Made by a program: the position numbers and the translations under genes. Shown here in pieces: positions 1 through 8,859 of a stretch of 32,634 bases of DNA (within the stretch, counting starts at the first letter, position 1; each line of letters opens with the position of its first letter). The notes under the pieces were generated by a model. That model saw only the letters and a program-made list of their open reading frames with translations, was not told where the DNA came from and did not search any database. The DNA is taken from assembly GCF_008369325.1 (NCBI RefSeq), contig NZ_VOBI01000033.1, positions 1-32,634 of the forward strand, given 5' to 3'. The DNA is from Pseudomonas sp. ANT_H12B. Its GTDB lineage: Bacteria; Pseudomonadota; Gammaproteobacteria; Pseudomonadales; Pseudomonadaceae.

Positions 1-78
1 CGAACTCAGCAGTGAAACGATGCATCGCCGATGGTAGTGTGGGGTTTCCCCATGTGAGAGTAGGTCATCGTCAAGATT
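1..78 (+). rRNA. 5S ribosomal RNA, 3' part only (cut by window start)
   Basis: The first 78 bases match the 3' two thirds of pseudomonad 5S rRNA as I remember it, including the stretch around GGTAGTGTGGGGTTTCCCC and the closing helix strand near GTCATCGTCAAG. The 5' end lies outside the window. The exact 3' end is uncertain by a few bases. A strong terminator follows, so this is the end of an rRNA operon. Confidence 0.93.
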
Positions 79-86
79 AAATTCCG

Positions 87-124
87 AAACCCCTATCTGC
101 GTATGCAGGTAGGGGTTTTGTTTT
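87..124 (+). terminator. Rho-independent terminator of the rRNA operon
   Basis: A 14-base arm at 87-100 pairs with 105-118 around a GTAT loop (one internal mismatch), followed by a T-rich tail to 124. It sits directly after the 5S gene. Confidence 0.93.
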
Positions 125-193
125 GCCTGCAGGAAAGCGGCGTGACGAAAAAAAGGGACGGCTCAACGGCTATCCCAGGTCCCAGCAGCATCG

Positions 194-1117
194 TTAATGA
201 AACTTAGGCAGCACGTATTCAGCTATCTCTTCAATAACCTCTGCGACCGGTCGCTCGCTTCGGCGCAGATGCAGGCCAACATGCTGCACACCAGCCTCAC
301 GCAAAGCCTGAAGCTCATCGATCAGCGCCAACCGCCCACAACTACCGCCGAAACGCACACGCCGCATCGATGCATGAGGATTGCTCGCCAGATCCAGATG
401 TACGAAGCTGATGTAGGGTTTATCACCCCCGACTTCTCTCCACAGTCCCACTCGGCGACGGTGTTCGTCCGGGGTGCCGGGGTAGGCGAGCCAGCCGTCC
501 ATGTATTGGCCGATCCACGCAGGGGATTGCTGACCGAGACCTGCTACGAGAAGCGGGGCGGCCTGATCGCGCTCCGGAAGTAACCGAGCACCTGCAGGCA
601 GTCGCCCTTCGCCTTGGCTACGCAACAACTCAACGGTATCGCGAAAGATCTCTCCCCGCCGATCGTAGTCCACGCCAAACAACGGATATTCCATAGGACG
701 GTCGCCACTGGCTACCCCCAGGAGCAGACGTCCATCACTCAACTCATCGACACTGTTGGCCGACTTGAGCGTTAACCAAGGCTGACGCAGGGGTAATACA
801 ACCGCCGCTGTGCCCAACATGATGTTGTCAGTGATCCCGGCCAGGTATCCAAGGTACGAAAAGGTTTCGAAGACCTGGGCCGCATCACCAAAATCGGGAT
901 CGTAAACCGGCACATCCCGAACCCAGAGCGCACGGAACCCTGACTTGTCGGCCAGGCGCGCCATGGCGGTGTGCTGCTTCAGGTCCGGAACACCAAAAGG
1001 CCGCTCTTGGGCAATGCGCAGCCGCTGCCCATCGCTGGACCAATCGTTATCCAGTGGCAGTTCGAGCCCTATGGAAAATCCATTCGTGCCAAGTAATCGT
1101 TGAAATCGTGGATGCAT
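194..1117 (-). CDS. LLM-class (luciferase-like) flavin oxidoreductase
   Basis: A 307-residue protein of the bacterial luciferase-like monooxygenase superfamily. It resembles the subgroup sometimes called the BA3436-type luciferase-type oxidoreductase, which has no known substrate. Typical features are GFRALWVRDVPVYDP near the N-terminus, the GTAAVVLPLRQP strand-loop and the GRLLLGVASGDRP region that contributes to the flavin site. Enzymes of this fold use reduced FMN or F420; in a pseudomonad FMNH2 supplied by a reductase is the likely donor (inference). The ATG at 1117 is preceded by a GGGAG ribosome-binding site. The gene is single and divergent from the PBP2 gene at 1402. I cannot name the substrate. 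Confidence 0.85.
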   Translation of the reverse strand: MHPRFQRLLGTNGFSIGLELPLDNDWSSDGQRLRIAQERPFGVPDLKQHTAMARLADKSGFRALWVRDVPVYDPDFGDAAQVFETFSYLGYLAGITDNIMLGTAAVVLPLRQPWLTLKSANSVDELSDGRLLLGVASGDRPMEYPLFGVDYDRRGEIFRDTVELLRSQGEGRLPAGARLLPERDQAAPLLVAGLGQQSPAWIGQYMDGWLAYPGTPDEHRRRVGLWREVGGDKPYISFVHLDLASNPHASMRRVRFGGSCGRLALIDELQALREAGVQHVGLHLRRSERPVAEVIEEIAEYVLPKFH

Positions 1118-1401
1118 GAAAAGACTCCCAAATAAAACGCAATGACATGCACCCAGTATCTACAGCCCCATCCGCAAGAAAAATGCATGAATGGGAATAT
1201 CAATCTTGCGTAAATCGCATGAGTTAGACCAAAAAAGAAATCACGCCCGACCGTCGTTTTGGCCCCCAAGAACAACCGATCGAGGAAATCACGCTAAATT
1301 GACCGCGTAGTTTTTGGTATGGTGCAGCTCGTTTTTTTAACGGACTGATTGCAAATCTATGGATTGATATTCCCCTTTACAGTCAAAGAGCTGCTGCAGA
1401 A

Positions 1402-3294
1402 ATGCCCGAACCGATACCAATCAAGGACCACGAAAAAGAGACGCTCCTGGTCAACAAAAGGCTGATGGCTTGCGCCCTGTTCGTCGTCGCCATTACCTGC
1501 GCGCTGGTGGTGCGCATGTATGTCCTGCAAGTGGTCGAGTTCGACTATCACTCGACGATCTCCGAAAACAATCGTGTGCACGTATTGCCAATCACCCCCA
1601 CGAGAGGGCTGATCTATGACCGCAACGGCGTGGTCCTGGCGGACAACCGGCCCAGCTTCAACCTGACCATCACCCGCGAGCGCGCTAGCGATGTCAACGA
1701 AGAGCTGGATGAGGTGATCAATCTCCTGCACTTACCGACCGAAGACCGCACGTTGTTCGACAAGGCAATGAAGCAGGCACGGCATCCATTCGTGCCGGTG
1801 ACCTTGTTCTATGAACTCAGCGAAGAGCAAATTGCAGTACTGGCGGTAAACGAATTCCGCCTGCCAGGGATTGATGTCGAGCCACAGTTCGTTCGCCACT
1901 ACCCGATGAGCGTGCACTTTGCGCATTCGATCGGCTACGTCGGTCGCATCAACGAGAAAGAGTCCAAGGCCCTGGATACGGTGGAATACCGTGGCACCCA
2001 ATCCATCGGCAAGACCGGCATCGAAAAATTCTACGAGTCTGAACTGCACGGCCACGTTGGCTATGAAGAAGTTGAAACCAATGCCCAGGGCCGTGTGCTG
2101 CGCGTACTCAAGCACACCGATCCGATCCCCGGTAAAAACATCGTACTGAGCCTCGACGTCAAACTTCAGGAGGCCGCAGAACAGGCTTTGGGGGATCGTC
2201 GCGGTTCAGTGGTCGCTCTTGATCCGTCGACCGGCGAAGTGCTCGCGATGGTCAGCAAACCCAGCTTCGACCCGAACCTGTTCGTCACCGGGATCAGCTT
2301 CAAGGAGTACGCGGCGCTGCACGATTCCATCGATCGTCCGCTGTTCAACCGCGTGCTTCGCGGTCTCTACGCGCCGGGTTCGACCATCAAGCCGGAAGTG
2401 GCGATTGCCGGCCTCGACGCCGGCGTAGTCACCCCCCAGACCCGCGTCTTCGACCCGGGTTACTACCAATTGCCCGGCTTCGATCATAAATACCGTAACT
2501 GGAACCACAGCGGCGACGGTTGGGTGGACATGGACGCGGCAATCATGCGCTCCAACGATACTTACTTTTACGACTTGGCCCATAAGCTGGGCATTGATCG
2601 CCTGCACGACTACATGGCGATGTTCGGCCTCGGCGAGAAGGTCTCGCTGGACATGTTCGAAGAATCCGCAGGCCTGATGCCGTCCCAGGCCTGGAAGCGC
2701 GCTACGCGCCGTCAACCGTGGTTCCCGGGTGAAACGGTGATTCTCGGCATCGGCCAGGGCTACATGCAGGTCACACCGCTGCAGCTGGCCCAGGCCACCG
2801 CGCTGATCGCCAACAAAGGTGTGTGGAACCGACCGCATCTGGCCAAGACCGTGGACGGCGTAGCGCCGGTGGATGAGCATCCGATGCCGAACATCCTGCT
2901 CAAGGATCCGCGTGACTGGGAACAGGTCAACCACGGCATGCAGAGGGTGATGCACGATGCACGCGGGATTGCCCGGGCGGCAGCGGCGGGGGCCCAATAC
3001 CGTATCGCTGGCAAGAGTGGTACCGCGCAAGTGGTGGCGATCAAGCAGGGCGAACGCTACAACCGGGCGAAAACCCTGGAGCGTAACCGTGACAACGCCT
3101 TGTTCGTCGGTTTCGCCCCGGCCGAGCATCCAAAGATTGTCATCTCGGTGATGATCGAAAACGGTGAGGCGGGTGGTCGCGTCGCGGGTCCCGTGGTGCG
3201 GCAAATCATGGACGCCTGGTTGCTCGATCAGAACGGTCATTTGAAGCCGCAATACGCCACTCCCGTCAAAACACCGGGCGACCCTCACGTCTAA
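1402..3294 (+). CDS. mrdA: Penicillin-binding protein 2 (class B PBP, second-copy type)
   Basis: A 630-residue class B penicillin-binding protein that cross-links peptidoglycan during cell elongation. Residues about 22-44 form one membrane anchor. The N-terminal dimerisation region starts at the NNRVHVLPITPTRGLIYDRN block. The transpeptidase domain carries all three active-site motifs: S327-T-I-K330, S384-N-D386 and K538-S-G-T. The full length fits MrdA of pseudomonads. The usual chromosomal mrdA sits in a cluster with rodA, rlpA and mltB. This copy stands alone between a divergent oxidoreductase and a convergent regulator remnant, so I infer a second PBP2 rather than the housekeeping copy. 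The serine motif reads YAPGSTIKP where I remember YPPGSTIKP. The ribosome-binding site before 1402 is weak. Confidence 0.93.
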   Translation: MPEPIPIKDHEKETLLVNKRLMACALFVVAITCALVVRMYVLQVVEFDYHSTISENNRVHVLPITPTRGLIYDRNGVVLADNRPSFNLTITRERASDVNEELDEVINLLHLPTEDRTLFDKAMKQARHPFVPVTLFYELSEEQIAVLAVNEFRLPGIDVEPQFVRHYPMSVHFAHSIGYVGRINEKESKALDTVEYRGTQSIGKTGIEKFYESELHGHVGYEEVETNAQGRVLRVLKHTDPIPGKNIVLSLDVKLQEAAEQALGDRRGSVVALDPSTGEVLAMVSKPSFDPNLFVTGISFKEYAALHDSIDRPLFNRVLRGLYAPGSTIKPEVAIAGLDAGVVTPQTRVFDPGYYQLPGFDHKYRNWNHSGDGWVDMDAAIMRSNDTYFYDLAHKLGIDRLHDYMAMFGLGEKVSLDMFEESAGLMPSQAWKRATRRQPWFPGETVILGIGQGYMQVTPLQLAQATALIANKGVWNRPHLAKTVDGVAPVDEHPMPNILLKDPRDWEQVNHGMQRVMHDARGIARAAAAGAQYRIAGKSGTAQVVAIKQGERYNRAKTLERNRDNALFVGFAPAEHPKIVISVMIENGEAGGRVAGPVVRQIMDAWLLDQNGHLKPQYATPVKTPGDPHV

Positions 3295-3310
3295 GAGCGT
3301 TAATAAAGCT

Positions 3311-3811
3311 TCACAGCACAGGCTCACGAATACTGAGCATGTGCTGGAAGCTTTCGAGAAACACGGTTTCAGCCTGACTCATCTTCTGCTCGCGATTCCA
3401 CAACAGCTGGATATCGAAATCCACCACCCCATCTTCCGGCGGCAACCGCCAGAGCAAACCTTGCTCGACATCTCGACGCACCAGATGAGTCGGCAGACAG
3501 CCAATGCCGAACCCTGCGCAGATCAAGCGGTATATCTCCTCGAAACTCGTCGATGAAGCAACGATCTTTCCGGTAAAGCCTTGCTGGTCGCGAAACAGTG
3601 TCAGGGGCGAAAGATTACCTCCCAATTGATCGCTGGTGAAGCTGACGAAGTTCTCTGCGGCGAGCTGTTCCAGTGTCAGATTTGCTTGCCCGAACAGCCG
3701 ATGACGCTGTCCGCAGAAGTACGCATATCGCTCGCGAAACAGCACCCGCTGCTCCAGTCGCGGCTGCGGTAAACGACACAGGCCCACGCCTACTGTCGCG
3801 GTCTTTTGCAA
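3311..3811 (-). pseudogene. LysR-family regulator remnant (C-terminal effector domain only)
   Basis: The 166 residues align along their whole length with the C-terminal half of the complete LysR protein encoded just upstream at 3879-4811. Shared blocks include PQPRLEQR, ENFVSFTSDQ, LSPLTLFRDQQGF and AGFGIGCLP. The DNA-binding helix-turn-helix and the first part of the effector domain are absent. Similarity begins abruptly near 3815-3820, and the only available start is a TTG inside the homologous region. It is therefore best read as the surviving 3' part of a tandem duplicate. The two proteins have drifted clearly, so the duplication is not recent. Expression as a free effector domain is possible but unsupported. 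Confidence 0.8.
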
Positions 3812-3878
3812 CAGCGAACAAGCCGCTTTTACTCGAGCGTTGGCGTGCGGGAGAGCCGGTGGCGCAGGTGTTGCGCGT

Positions 3879-4811
3879 CTAGGTTGTCAGGCAACGTTGC
3901 AGGCTCTCGATGAACATCGTCTCGGCCCGGCTCATGCGTTGCTCGCGGTTCCACAGCAAGTGAATATCCACATCGGCAATCCCTTCGTGTGGCGGCAGGC
4001 GCCAGAGCAATCCGGCTTCGACGTCCGCCGCCACCACGTGCTCGGGTAAACAGCCAATACCGAACCCGGCGATCACCAGTCGCCGGACTTCTTCCAGGCT
4101 CGGTGACGACGCGACGATCCGTCCGCTGAAACCCTGCTGATCACGAAAGATCGTCAGCGGTGACAGCATGCCGCCGATCTGGTCGCTGGTGAAACTGACG
4201 AAATTCTCCCGCTGCAAATCCCCTTCGGCGACGTTCTGCTGGCCGAACAGCGCATGGTGCTTGCCGCAGAAAAACGCATAGCGTTGACGCAGGAACAGTC
4301 GTTGTTCCAGGCGCGGTTGTGGGCGGCGATTGAGGCTCAGGCCGAGGGTCGCGGTCTTTTCCTGCAAAGCGCTGACGATGTCGGAACTGCGCATCACCTC
4401 CACCTCCAGATCGACCCGCGGGTGCTGGCGATGGAAGTCCGCGAGGAAGTCATCGAAACGTTCCGAGAAGATCCGGCTGACGATCAGCAATCGAACCTTG
4501 CCGATCACTTCGTCGGCCGGTCGCTCCAGCACGCTGCTGACCTGAGACATCTGTCCATAGATTTCTCCGGCCAGTTCGAAGATCTGCTCGCCGACTTCGG
4601 TGAGCGCAAACCGTGGCCCGCGACGGGCGATCAGCTGCCGACCCAGTTGTTCTTCCAGACGCTTCAGCGCCTGGCTCACCGCCGGTTGCGTCAGGTGCAG
4701 GCGGGCGGCGGCGCGGCTGATGCTCAGCTCCTGACCGATCACCCGGAAAGTGCGCAGCAGGTTCCAGTCCAGACGATCATTGAGCAGGCGTTGCACTTCG
4801 CGTTCGGCCAT
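3879..4811 (-). CDS. LysR-family transcriptional regulator
   Basis: A 310-residue LysR-type regulator. The N-terminal winged helix-turn-helix spans about residues 14-75 and includes ELSISRAAARLHLTQPAVSQ. It is followed by the linker helix and a periplasmic-binding-protein-like effector domain. The gene is divergent from the MHS transporter at 4973 with 161 bp between them. LysR proteins commonly control the divergent neighbour, so the transporter-hydrolase genes are the likely targets (inference). The ATG at 4811 fits the usual length. A decayed partial duplicate lies immediately downstream. The inducer is unknown. Confidence 0.9.
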   Translation of the reverse strand: MAEREVQRLLNDRLDWNLLRTFRVIGQELSISRAAARLHLTQPAVSQALKRLEEQLGRQLIARRGPRFALTEVGEQIFELAGEIYGQMSQVSSVLERPADEVIGKVRLLIVSRIFSERFDDFLADFHRQHPRVDLEVEVMRSSDIVSALQEKTATLGLSLNRRPQPRLEQRLFLRQRYAFFCGKHHALFGQQNVAEGDLQRENFVSFTSDQIGGMLSPLTIFRDQQGFSGRIVASSPSLEEVRRLVIAGFGIGCLPEHVVAADVEAGLLWRLPPHEGIADVDIHLLWNREQRMSRAETMFIESLQRCLTT

Positions 4812-4862
4812 GGCGGCTCTCGATTATAAGGTGACGTAATAGTTCGCATAATAAATAGAAAA

Positions 4863-4891
4863 TTGACTAATCATAGCCCCCAGACGATAAA
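4863..4891 (+). promoter_or_regulatory. Candidate sigma-70 promoter for the transporter gene
   Basis: TTGACT (4863-4868) and GATAAA (4886-4891) are separated by 17 bp in the divergent gap between the LysR gene and the transporter. The -35 box matches 5 of 6 bases and the -10 box 4 of 6. This is moderate support only, and no start site is known. Confidence 0.45.
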
Positions 4892-4972
4892 TCAACTCCA
4901 GACAGGCGCCGCCAGAGTGCCTTGAATCCGCCGTTTCTCTCCTGCCAAAAAAACAATCAAAGGAGCCTGACC

Positions 4973-6283
4973 ATGAAGCCCAACGCTTCGCCCCAGCCAC
5001 GCCGCGCTGCGGCTGCTGCATTCATCGGCACCATGATCGAGTGGTACGACTTTTACATCTACGCTACCGCTGCCGCGCTGGTATTCGGTGCGCTATTTTT
5101 CCCTTCCGACGACAAACTGTTCAGCACCATGGCCGCCTTCGGCACCTTCGCCGTGGGCTTCTTTGCTCGACCGTTGGGCGGGATTATCTTTGGCCATATC
5201 GGCGACCGCATCGGTCGCAAGAAGTCGCTGATCATCACCTTGCTGATGATGGGCGTGGTGACGGTGTGCATCGGCTTGCTGCCCACCTACGCACAAATCG
5301 GTGCCGCGGCGCCGGTGCTGTTGATCCTGCTGCGCATCGTCCAGGGCATTGCGGTTGGTGGCGAGTGGGGCGGCGCGGTGTTGATGGCGGGTGAGCATGC
5401 GCCGAAGGGGCGTCGCAATTTCTTCGCCTCCTTTGCTCAATTGGGCAGCCCGGCGGGTTTGATCCTGTCGTTGCTGGCCTTCAGTGCGGTTACCCGTTTG
5501 CCGGAAGAAGACCTGATGAGCTGGGGCTGGCGTCTGCCGTTTCTCGCCAGCTCGCTGTTGTTGCTGGTCGGCCTGGCGATTCGCCTGGGCGTAAATGAGT
5601 CGCCGGAATTCCTCGCCAGCCGCGAACTGGCGCGCAAAAGTACACGCAAGGAGCAGGCACCGGTCATGGAAGTGCTGCGCACCGCGTGGCGTCCGCTGCT
5701 GCTGTGCATCGGCGCCAACACCCTCGGGATCGCAGGGGTGTATTTCACCAACACCTTCATGATCGCCTACACCACCCAGCAACTCGAACTGCCGCGCTCG
5801 CTGATTCTTGAGTGCCTGTTTGTGGTGGCGATCATTCAGTTCTGCATTCAACCGCTGGCGGCATGGGTTGCCGAGAAAATGGGCGCGACGCGTTTCCTGT
5901 GCCTGGTGTCGTTGCTGGCGATGGCCTCGCCGTACCCGATGTTCGTGCTGGTCAGTTCGGCCCAGGCGCCGCTGATCATCCTCGGCATCGCCCTTGCGGT
6001 GGTGTGCATGGCGTCGTTCTACGCGGTAATCGCCGGTTACGTCAGCGGCATGTTCGAAACCCGCGTGCGCTACACCGCGATCTCGCTGGCCTATCAGATT
6101 TGCGGTGCCCTGGCGGGTGGTCTGACGCCGCTGATCGGCACGATGCTGGCGCACAAATACGCCGGCCAATGGTGGCCGATGGCGGTGTTCTACAGCCTGA
6201 TCGCCGCGACGTCACTGATCTGTGTCTTGTCCCTTGCCCGTCGCCATGCCAGCGCTGAACGCATTGAAATGGCCAACGCGTAA
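4973..6283 (+). CDS. MFS transporter, metabolite:H+ symporter (MHS) family
   Basis: A 436-residue inner-membrane transporter of the MHS branch of the major facilitator superfamily, relatives of ShiA, KgtP and ProP. The family signature GTMIEWYDFYIYATAAALVF occupies the first transmembrane helix. The loop motif GHIGDRIGRKKSL follows helix 2, and about twelve hydrophobic segments are present. I chose the ATG at 4973 because AAAGGAG lies at a good distance upstream; an in-frame TTG at 4922 lacks such support. The next gene starts 23 bp downstream and encodes an M20 amidohydrolase, so a carbamoylated or amidated compound, or its product, is a plausible substrate (inference). Family members carry organic acids, betaines and amino-acid-like solutes, so the true substrate cannot be read from sequence. 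Confidence 0.9.
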   Translation: MKPNASPQPRRAAAAAFIGTMIEWYDFYIYATAAALVFGALFFPSDDKLFSTMAAFGTFAVGFFARPLGGIIFGHIGDRIGRKKSLIITLLMMGVVTVCIGLLPTYAQIGAAAPVLLILLRIVQGIAVGGEWGGAVLMAGEHAPKGRRNFFASFAQLGSPAGLILSLLAFSAVTRLPEEDLMSWGWRLPFLASSLLLLVGLAIRLGVNESPEFLASRELARKSTRKEQAPVMEVLRTAWRPLLLCIGANTLGIAGVYFTNTFMIAYTTQQLELPRSLILECLFVVAIIQFCIQPLAAWVAEKMGATRFLCLVSLLAMASPYPMFVLVSSAQAPLIILGIALAVVCMASFYAVIAGYVSGMFETRVRYTAISLAYQICGALAGGLTPLIGTMLAHKYAGQWWPMAVFYSLIAATSLICVLSLARRHASAERIEMANA

Positions 6284-6306
6284 TCAAAGTTTTCCAGGAG
6301 TAACTC

Positions 6307-7536
6307 ATGTTGAAAATTAATGGCGAACGCCTGTGGGCGAGCCTGATGGCCATGGCCGAAATCGGCGCCACCGCCCGTGGCGGTAGCTGCCGTCTGGCCT
6401 TGAGCGATGACGACAAGGCCGGTCGTGAATTGTTTTCCCATTGGTGCCGCGAAGCGGGCATGACCCTGAGCGTGGACGCTATCGGCAACTTGTTCGCCCG
6501 CCGCGCTGGCACCGATCCGGATGCCGCCCCGGTGATGATGGGCAGCCACCTCGACACCCAACCTGAAGGCGGGCGTTTCGATGGCGTCTACGGCGTGCTT
6601 GCCGGCCTGGAAGTGGTGCGTTGCCTGAATGACCTGGGCATCCAGACCCGCAAACCGCTGGAAGTGGCGGTCTGGACCAACGAAGAAGGCGCACGCTTCA
6701 CTCCGGCGATGTTCGGCTCGGCGGTGTTCACCGGCATCATGCAACTGGACGCGGCGCTGGCGGTGCGTGACATCGACGGCATCAGCGTTGCCGAGGCGCT
6801 GCAACGCACCGGTTATGCCGGCGAGCGTCCATTGGGCGGTGCGGTGGATGCGTACTTTGAAGCGCACATCGAACAAGGGCCGATCCTCGAAGATAACGCC
6901 AAGAGCATCGGCGTGGTCAGCGGCGGGCAGGCGATTCGCTGGCTCGACGTGCGGGTCGAAGGCATGGCTGCCCACGCCGGCACCACGCCGATGCCGCTGC
7001 GCAAGGACGCCTTGTACGGCGTGGCGCGGATGATTCAGTCGATCGAGGAATTGGCCAGTGATTTCGCCCCTGAAGGCCTGACCACCGTCGGTGAATTGAA
7101 CATCAACAAATCGTCACGCAACACCATTCCGGGGCTGGTGAATTTCACCGTCGACCTGCGTCATCACCGCGATGAAGCGATTGAGGTCATGGAGCAGCAA
7201 GTCCGCGAGCGGCTTCAGGCGATAGCCGATAGCCGAGGCTTGAACCTGACGATTACGCCTCACTGGATCAGCCCGGCAACACCGTTCGATGCCGATTGTG
7301 TGGCGGCCGTGCAGCAGGCGGTAGACGCGCTGGGCTACGCTCAGCAATCGATTGTCAGCGGCGCCGGGCACGATGCGATTCATCTGGCGCGGTTCTGCCC
7401 GACGGCCATGGTGTTCATCCCTTGTGTCGGCGGCTTGAGCCATAACGAAGCTGAAGACGTGTTGCCCGAAGACGTGCGTCAGGGCACCGATGTGTTGCTC
7501 AACGCCGTGCTGAGCCGTGCCGGCAAAGTCGAGTAA
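6307..7536 (+). CDS. M20-family amidohydrolase (N-carbamoyl-L-amino-acid hydrolase / allantoate amidohydrolase type)
   Basis: A 409-residue cytosolic metal-dependent hydrolase of the HyuC/AllC/beta-ureidopropionase group, which cleaves carbamoyl or ureido groups from amino acids or allantoate. The expected metal ligands are visible: H81 in GSHLDTQ, D92 in GGRFDG, E126-E127 in TNEEGARF, H187 in EAHIEQGP and H355 in GAGHDAIH. The dimerisation lid lies between about residues 210 and 325. The length is normal for the group. The gene follows the MHS transporter by 23 bp with a CAGGAG ribosome-binding site, so the two very likely form an operon. The group is hard to split by sequence, so the substrate stays open. 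Confidence 0.88.
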   Translation: MLKINGERLWASLMAMAEIGATARGGSCRLALSDDDKAGRELFSHWCREAGMTLSVDAIGNLFARRAGTDPDAAPVMMGSHLDTQPEGGRFDGVYGVLAGLEVVRCLNDLGIQTRKPLEVAVWTNEEGARFTPAMFGSAVFTGIMQLDAALAVRDIDGISVAEALQRTGYAGERPLGGAVDAYFEAHIEQGPILEDNAKSIGVVSGGQAIRWLDVRVEGMAAHAGTTPMPLRKDALYGVARMIQSIEELASDFAPEGLTTVGELNINKSSRNTIPGLVNFTVDLRHHRDEAIEVMEQQVRERLQAIADSRGLNLTITPHWISPATPFDADCVAAVQQAVDALGYAQQSIVSGAGHDAIHLARFCPTAMVFIPCVGGLSHNEAEDVLPEDVRQGTDVLLNAVLSRAGKVE

Positions 7537-7547
7537 ACGCAATCCCA

Positions 7548-7637
7548 TGTGGGAGCGAGCCTGCTCGCGAAAGCGTTGTGTCAAACAAACATGGCGTCGA
7601 CTGATACTCCCTCTTCGCGAGCAGGCTCGCTCCCACA
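7548..7637. repeat. REPIN: two inverted REP sequences
   Basis: A 23-bp REP unit (7548-7570) starting TGTGGGAGCGAGCCTGC is repeated in inverse orientation at 7615-7637, 44 bp away. This is the common Pseudomonas REPIN layout, mobilised in trans by RAYT transposases. It sits between the amidohydrolase and the deacetylase and may form an mRNA-stabilising or transcription-attenuating stem. Confidence 0.9.
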
Positions 7638-7660
7638 GTTGAACGCACTCGGTTTCAAGA

Positions 7661-7671
7661 TTTACGTTAAC
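7661..7671 (+). promoter_or_regulatory. Shared 11-mer TTTACGTTAAC before the deacetylase gene
   Basis: TTTACGTTAAC ends 16 bp before the deacetylase ATG at 7688. The exact reverse complement occurs at 8892-8902, upstream of the sigma-54 activator. The coincidence suggests a common operator. The regulator is unknown. Confidence 0.4.
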
Positions 7672-7687
7672 TGACAGGTGATAATCC

Positions 7688-8713
7688 ATGCGCAGTTTTT
7701 TCCATCCCGAACAATTGCTTCACCATCCACGCAGTTACTACTCCCGTGGGCAGATGCGCACGCCGCAGGAAGTGCCGGAGCGCGCTCAACGATTGGTGCA
7801 GGCATCGCACGCGTTGGGTTTTACGGTTGAGCAACCGACCGATGCCGGTCTCGATCCGCTGCTGGCGGTCCACGGTGCGCCGTATCTGACGTTCTTGCAG
7901 GAAGCTCATCAGCGCTGGAAGGAGATCCCCGAGGACTGGGGCGACGAAGTGATGTCGAACATCTTCGTCCGCGAGCCAAACGCCCTGCGCGGAATTCTCG
8001 CCCAGGCCGCTCGTTATCTGGCGGATGGCAGTTGCCCGGTGGGCGAGCAGACCTGGCGTTCGGCCTACTGGTCGGCGCAGAGCGCCATTGCCGGGGCCCA
8101 GGCGTTGCTGGATGGCGAGCCGGCGGCATATGCCTTGTGTCGTCCACCGGGTCATCACGCCCGGGCCGAGGCCGCGGGTGGTTTCTGCTATGTGAACAAC
8201 GCGGCGGTGGCGGCGCAGGTGTTGCGGGGCGGGTTTGAGCGAGTCGCGGTGCTCGACACTGACATGCACCACGGGCAAGGGATTCAGGAGATTTTCTACG
8301 ACCGCGATGATGTGCTGTACGTCTCGGTGCATGGCGACCCGACCAACTTCTATCCGGGGGTTGCCGGGTTTGCTGATGAACGGGGTGTCGGGAAGGGCGA
8401 GGGGTTCAACCTCAACTTGCCGATGGCGCATGGCGCCAGTGAAGCCGACTTTCTGGGTCAATTGGACGTGGCATTGGCGGCGGTGAAAGACTTCGGCGCC
8501 GAGGTGCTGGTGTTGTCTTTGGGCTTCGATATTTTCGAGCTCGATCCGCAGAGCAAAGTGGCGGTGACGCGTGAAGGGTTTGCGCTATTGGGCGAGCGGA
8601 TTCGCAGCCTTGGGTTGCCGTGTCTGATTGTGCAAGAGGGGGGGTATCACCTGGAGAGTCTGGAGGATAATGCGCGGGCGTTTTTTGTGAATGCCGAGGT
8701 GTGGCAGCTCTGA
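7688..8713 (+). CDS. Histone-deacetylase-family protein, probable acetylpolyamine amidohydrolase
   Basis: A 341-residue zinc hydrolase of the HDAC/acetylpolyamine amidohydrolase (AphA-like) superfamily. Bacterial members remove acetyl groups from N-acetylated polyamines or related amines. The catalytic His pair H156-H157 lies in CRPPGHHARAEAAGGFCYVNN. The zinc ligands are D192 and H194 in DTDMHHGQG and D281 in LGFDIFELDP. The C-terminal GGYHLE contributes the catalytic tyrosine. It lies between the amidohydrolase and the QHNDH locus. A deacetylase that frees primary amines next to an amine dehydrogenase makes metabolic sense, but the link is inference. A REPIN separates it from the upstream gene, so it may have its own promoter near the 11-mer at 7661. 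Confidence 0.9.
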   Translation: MRSFFHPEQLLHHPRSYYSRGQMRTPQEVPERAQRLVQASHALGFTVEQPTDAGLDPLLAVHGAPYLTFLQEAHQRWKEIPEDWGDEVMSNIFVREPNALRGILAQAARYLADGSCPVGEQTWRSAYWSAQSAIAGAQALLDGEPAAYALCRPPGHHARAEAAGGFCYVNNAAVAAQVLRGGFERVAVLDTDMHHGQGIQEIFYDRDDVLYVSVHGDPTNFYPGVAGFADERGVGKGEGFNLNLPMAHGASEADFLGQLDVALAAVKDFGAEVLVLSLGFDIFELDPQSKVAVTREGFALLGERIRSLGLPCLIVQEGGYHLESLEDNARAFFVNAEVWQL

Positions 8714-8739
8714 GCCTTGAGTTGTCTGAGAGACCGTAA

Positions 8740-8827
8740 TCGCGAGCAGGCTCGCTCCCACAGGTTTGGCGTCGTTCACAAATCTGCGGTTCAACCGGGT
8801 CAACTGTGGGAGCGAGTCTGCTCGCGA
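8740..8827. repeat. REPIN: two inverted REP sequences
   Basis: The REP unit at 8740-8762 (inverse orientation) and a one-base variant at 8805-8827 flank a 42-bp spacer, directly after the deacetylase stop codon. It belongs to the same family as the elements at 7548 and 21962. Confidence 0.9.
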
Positions 8828-8859
8828 TGAACGATGACTCGGTCCACCTGACAGAACCC

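Noticed and set aside
1300..1325. TTGACC with TATGGT as a promoter for PBP2
   Set aside because: The spacing is only 13 bp, too short for a sigma-70 promoter. No better candidate was found by eye.
2206..3327. Minus-strand open frame of 373 codons inside the PBP2 gene
   Set aside because: The PBP2 active-site motifs fix the coding strand. The reverse frame has no domain and no ribosome-binding site that convinces.
3821..3883. Possible plus-strand gene end reading LLLERWRAGEPVAQVLRV before the LysR stop
   Set aside because: It looks protein-like, but it is too short, overlaps the regulator remnant and matches no family I know. It may be leftover DNA at the truncation point.
5093..6169. Long minus-strand open frame inside the MHS transporter gene
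   Set aside because: The composition is rich in His, Gln and Arg, with no family resemblance, and it is fully covered by a well-supported transporter gene.
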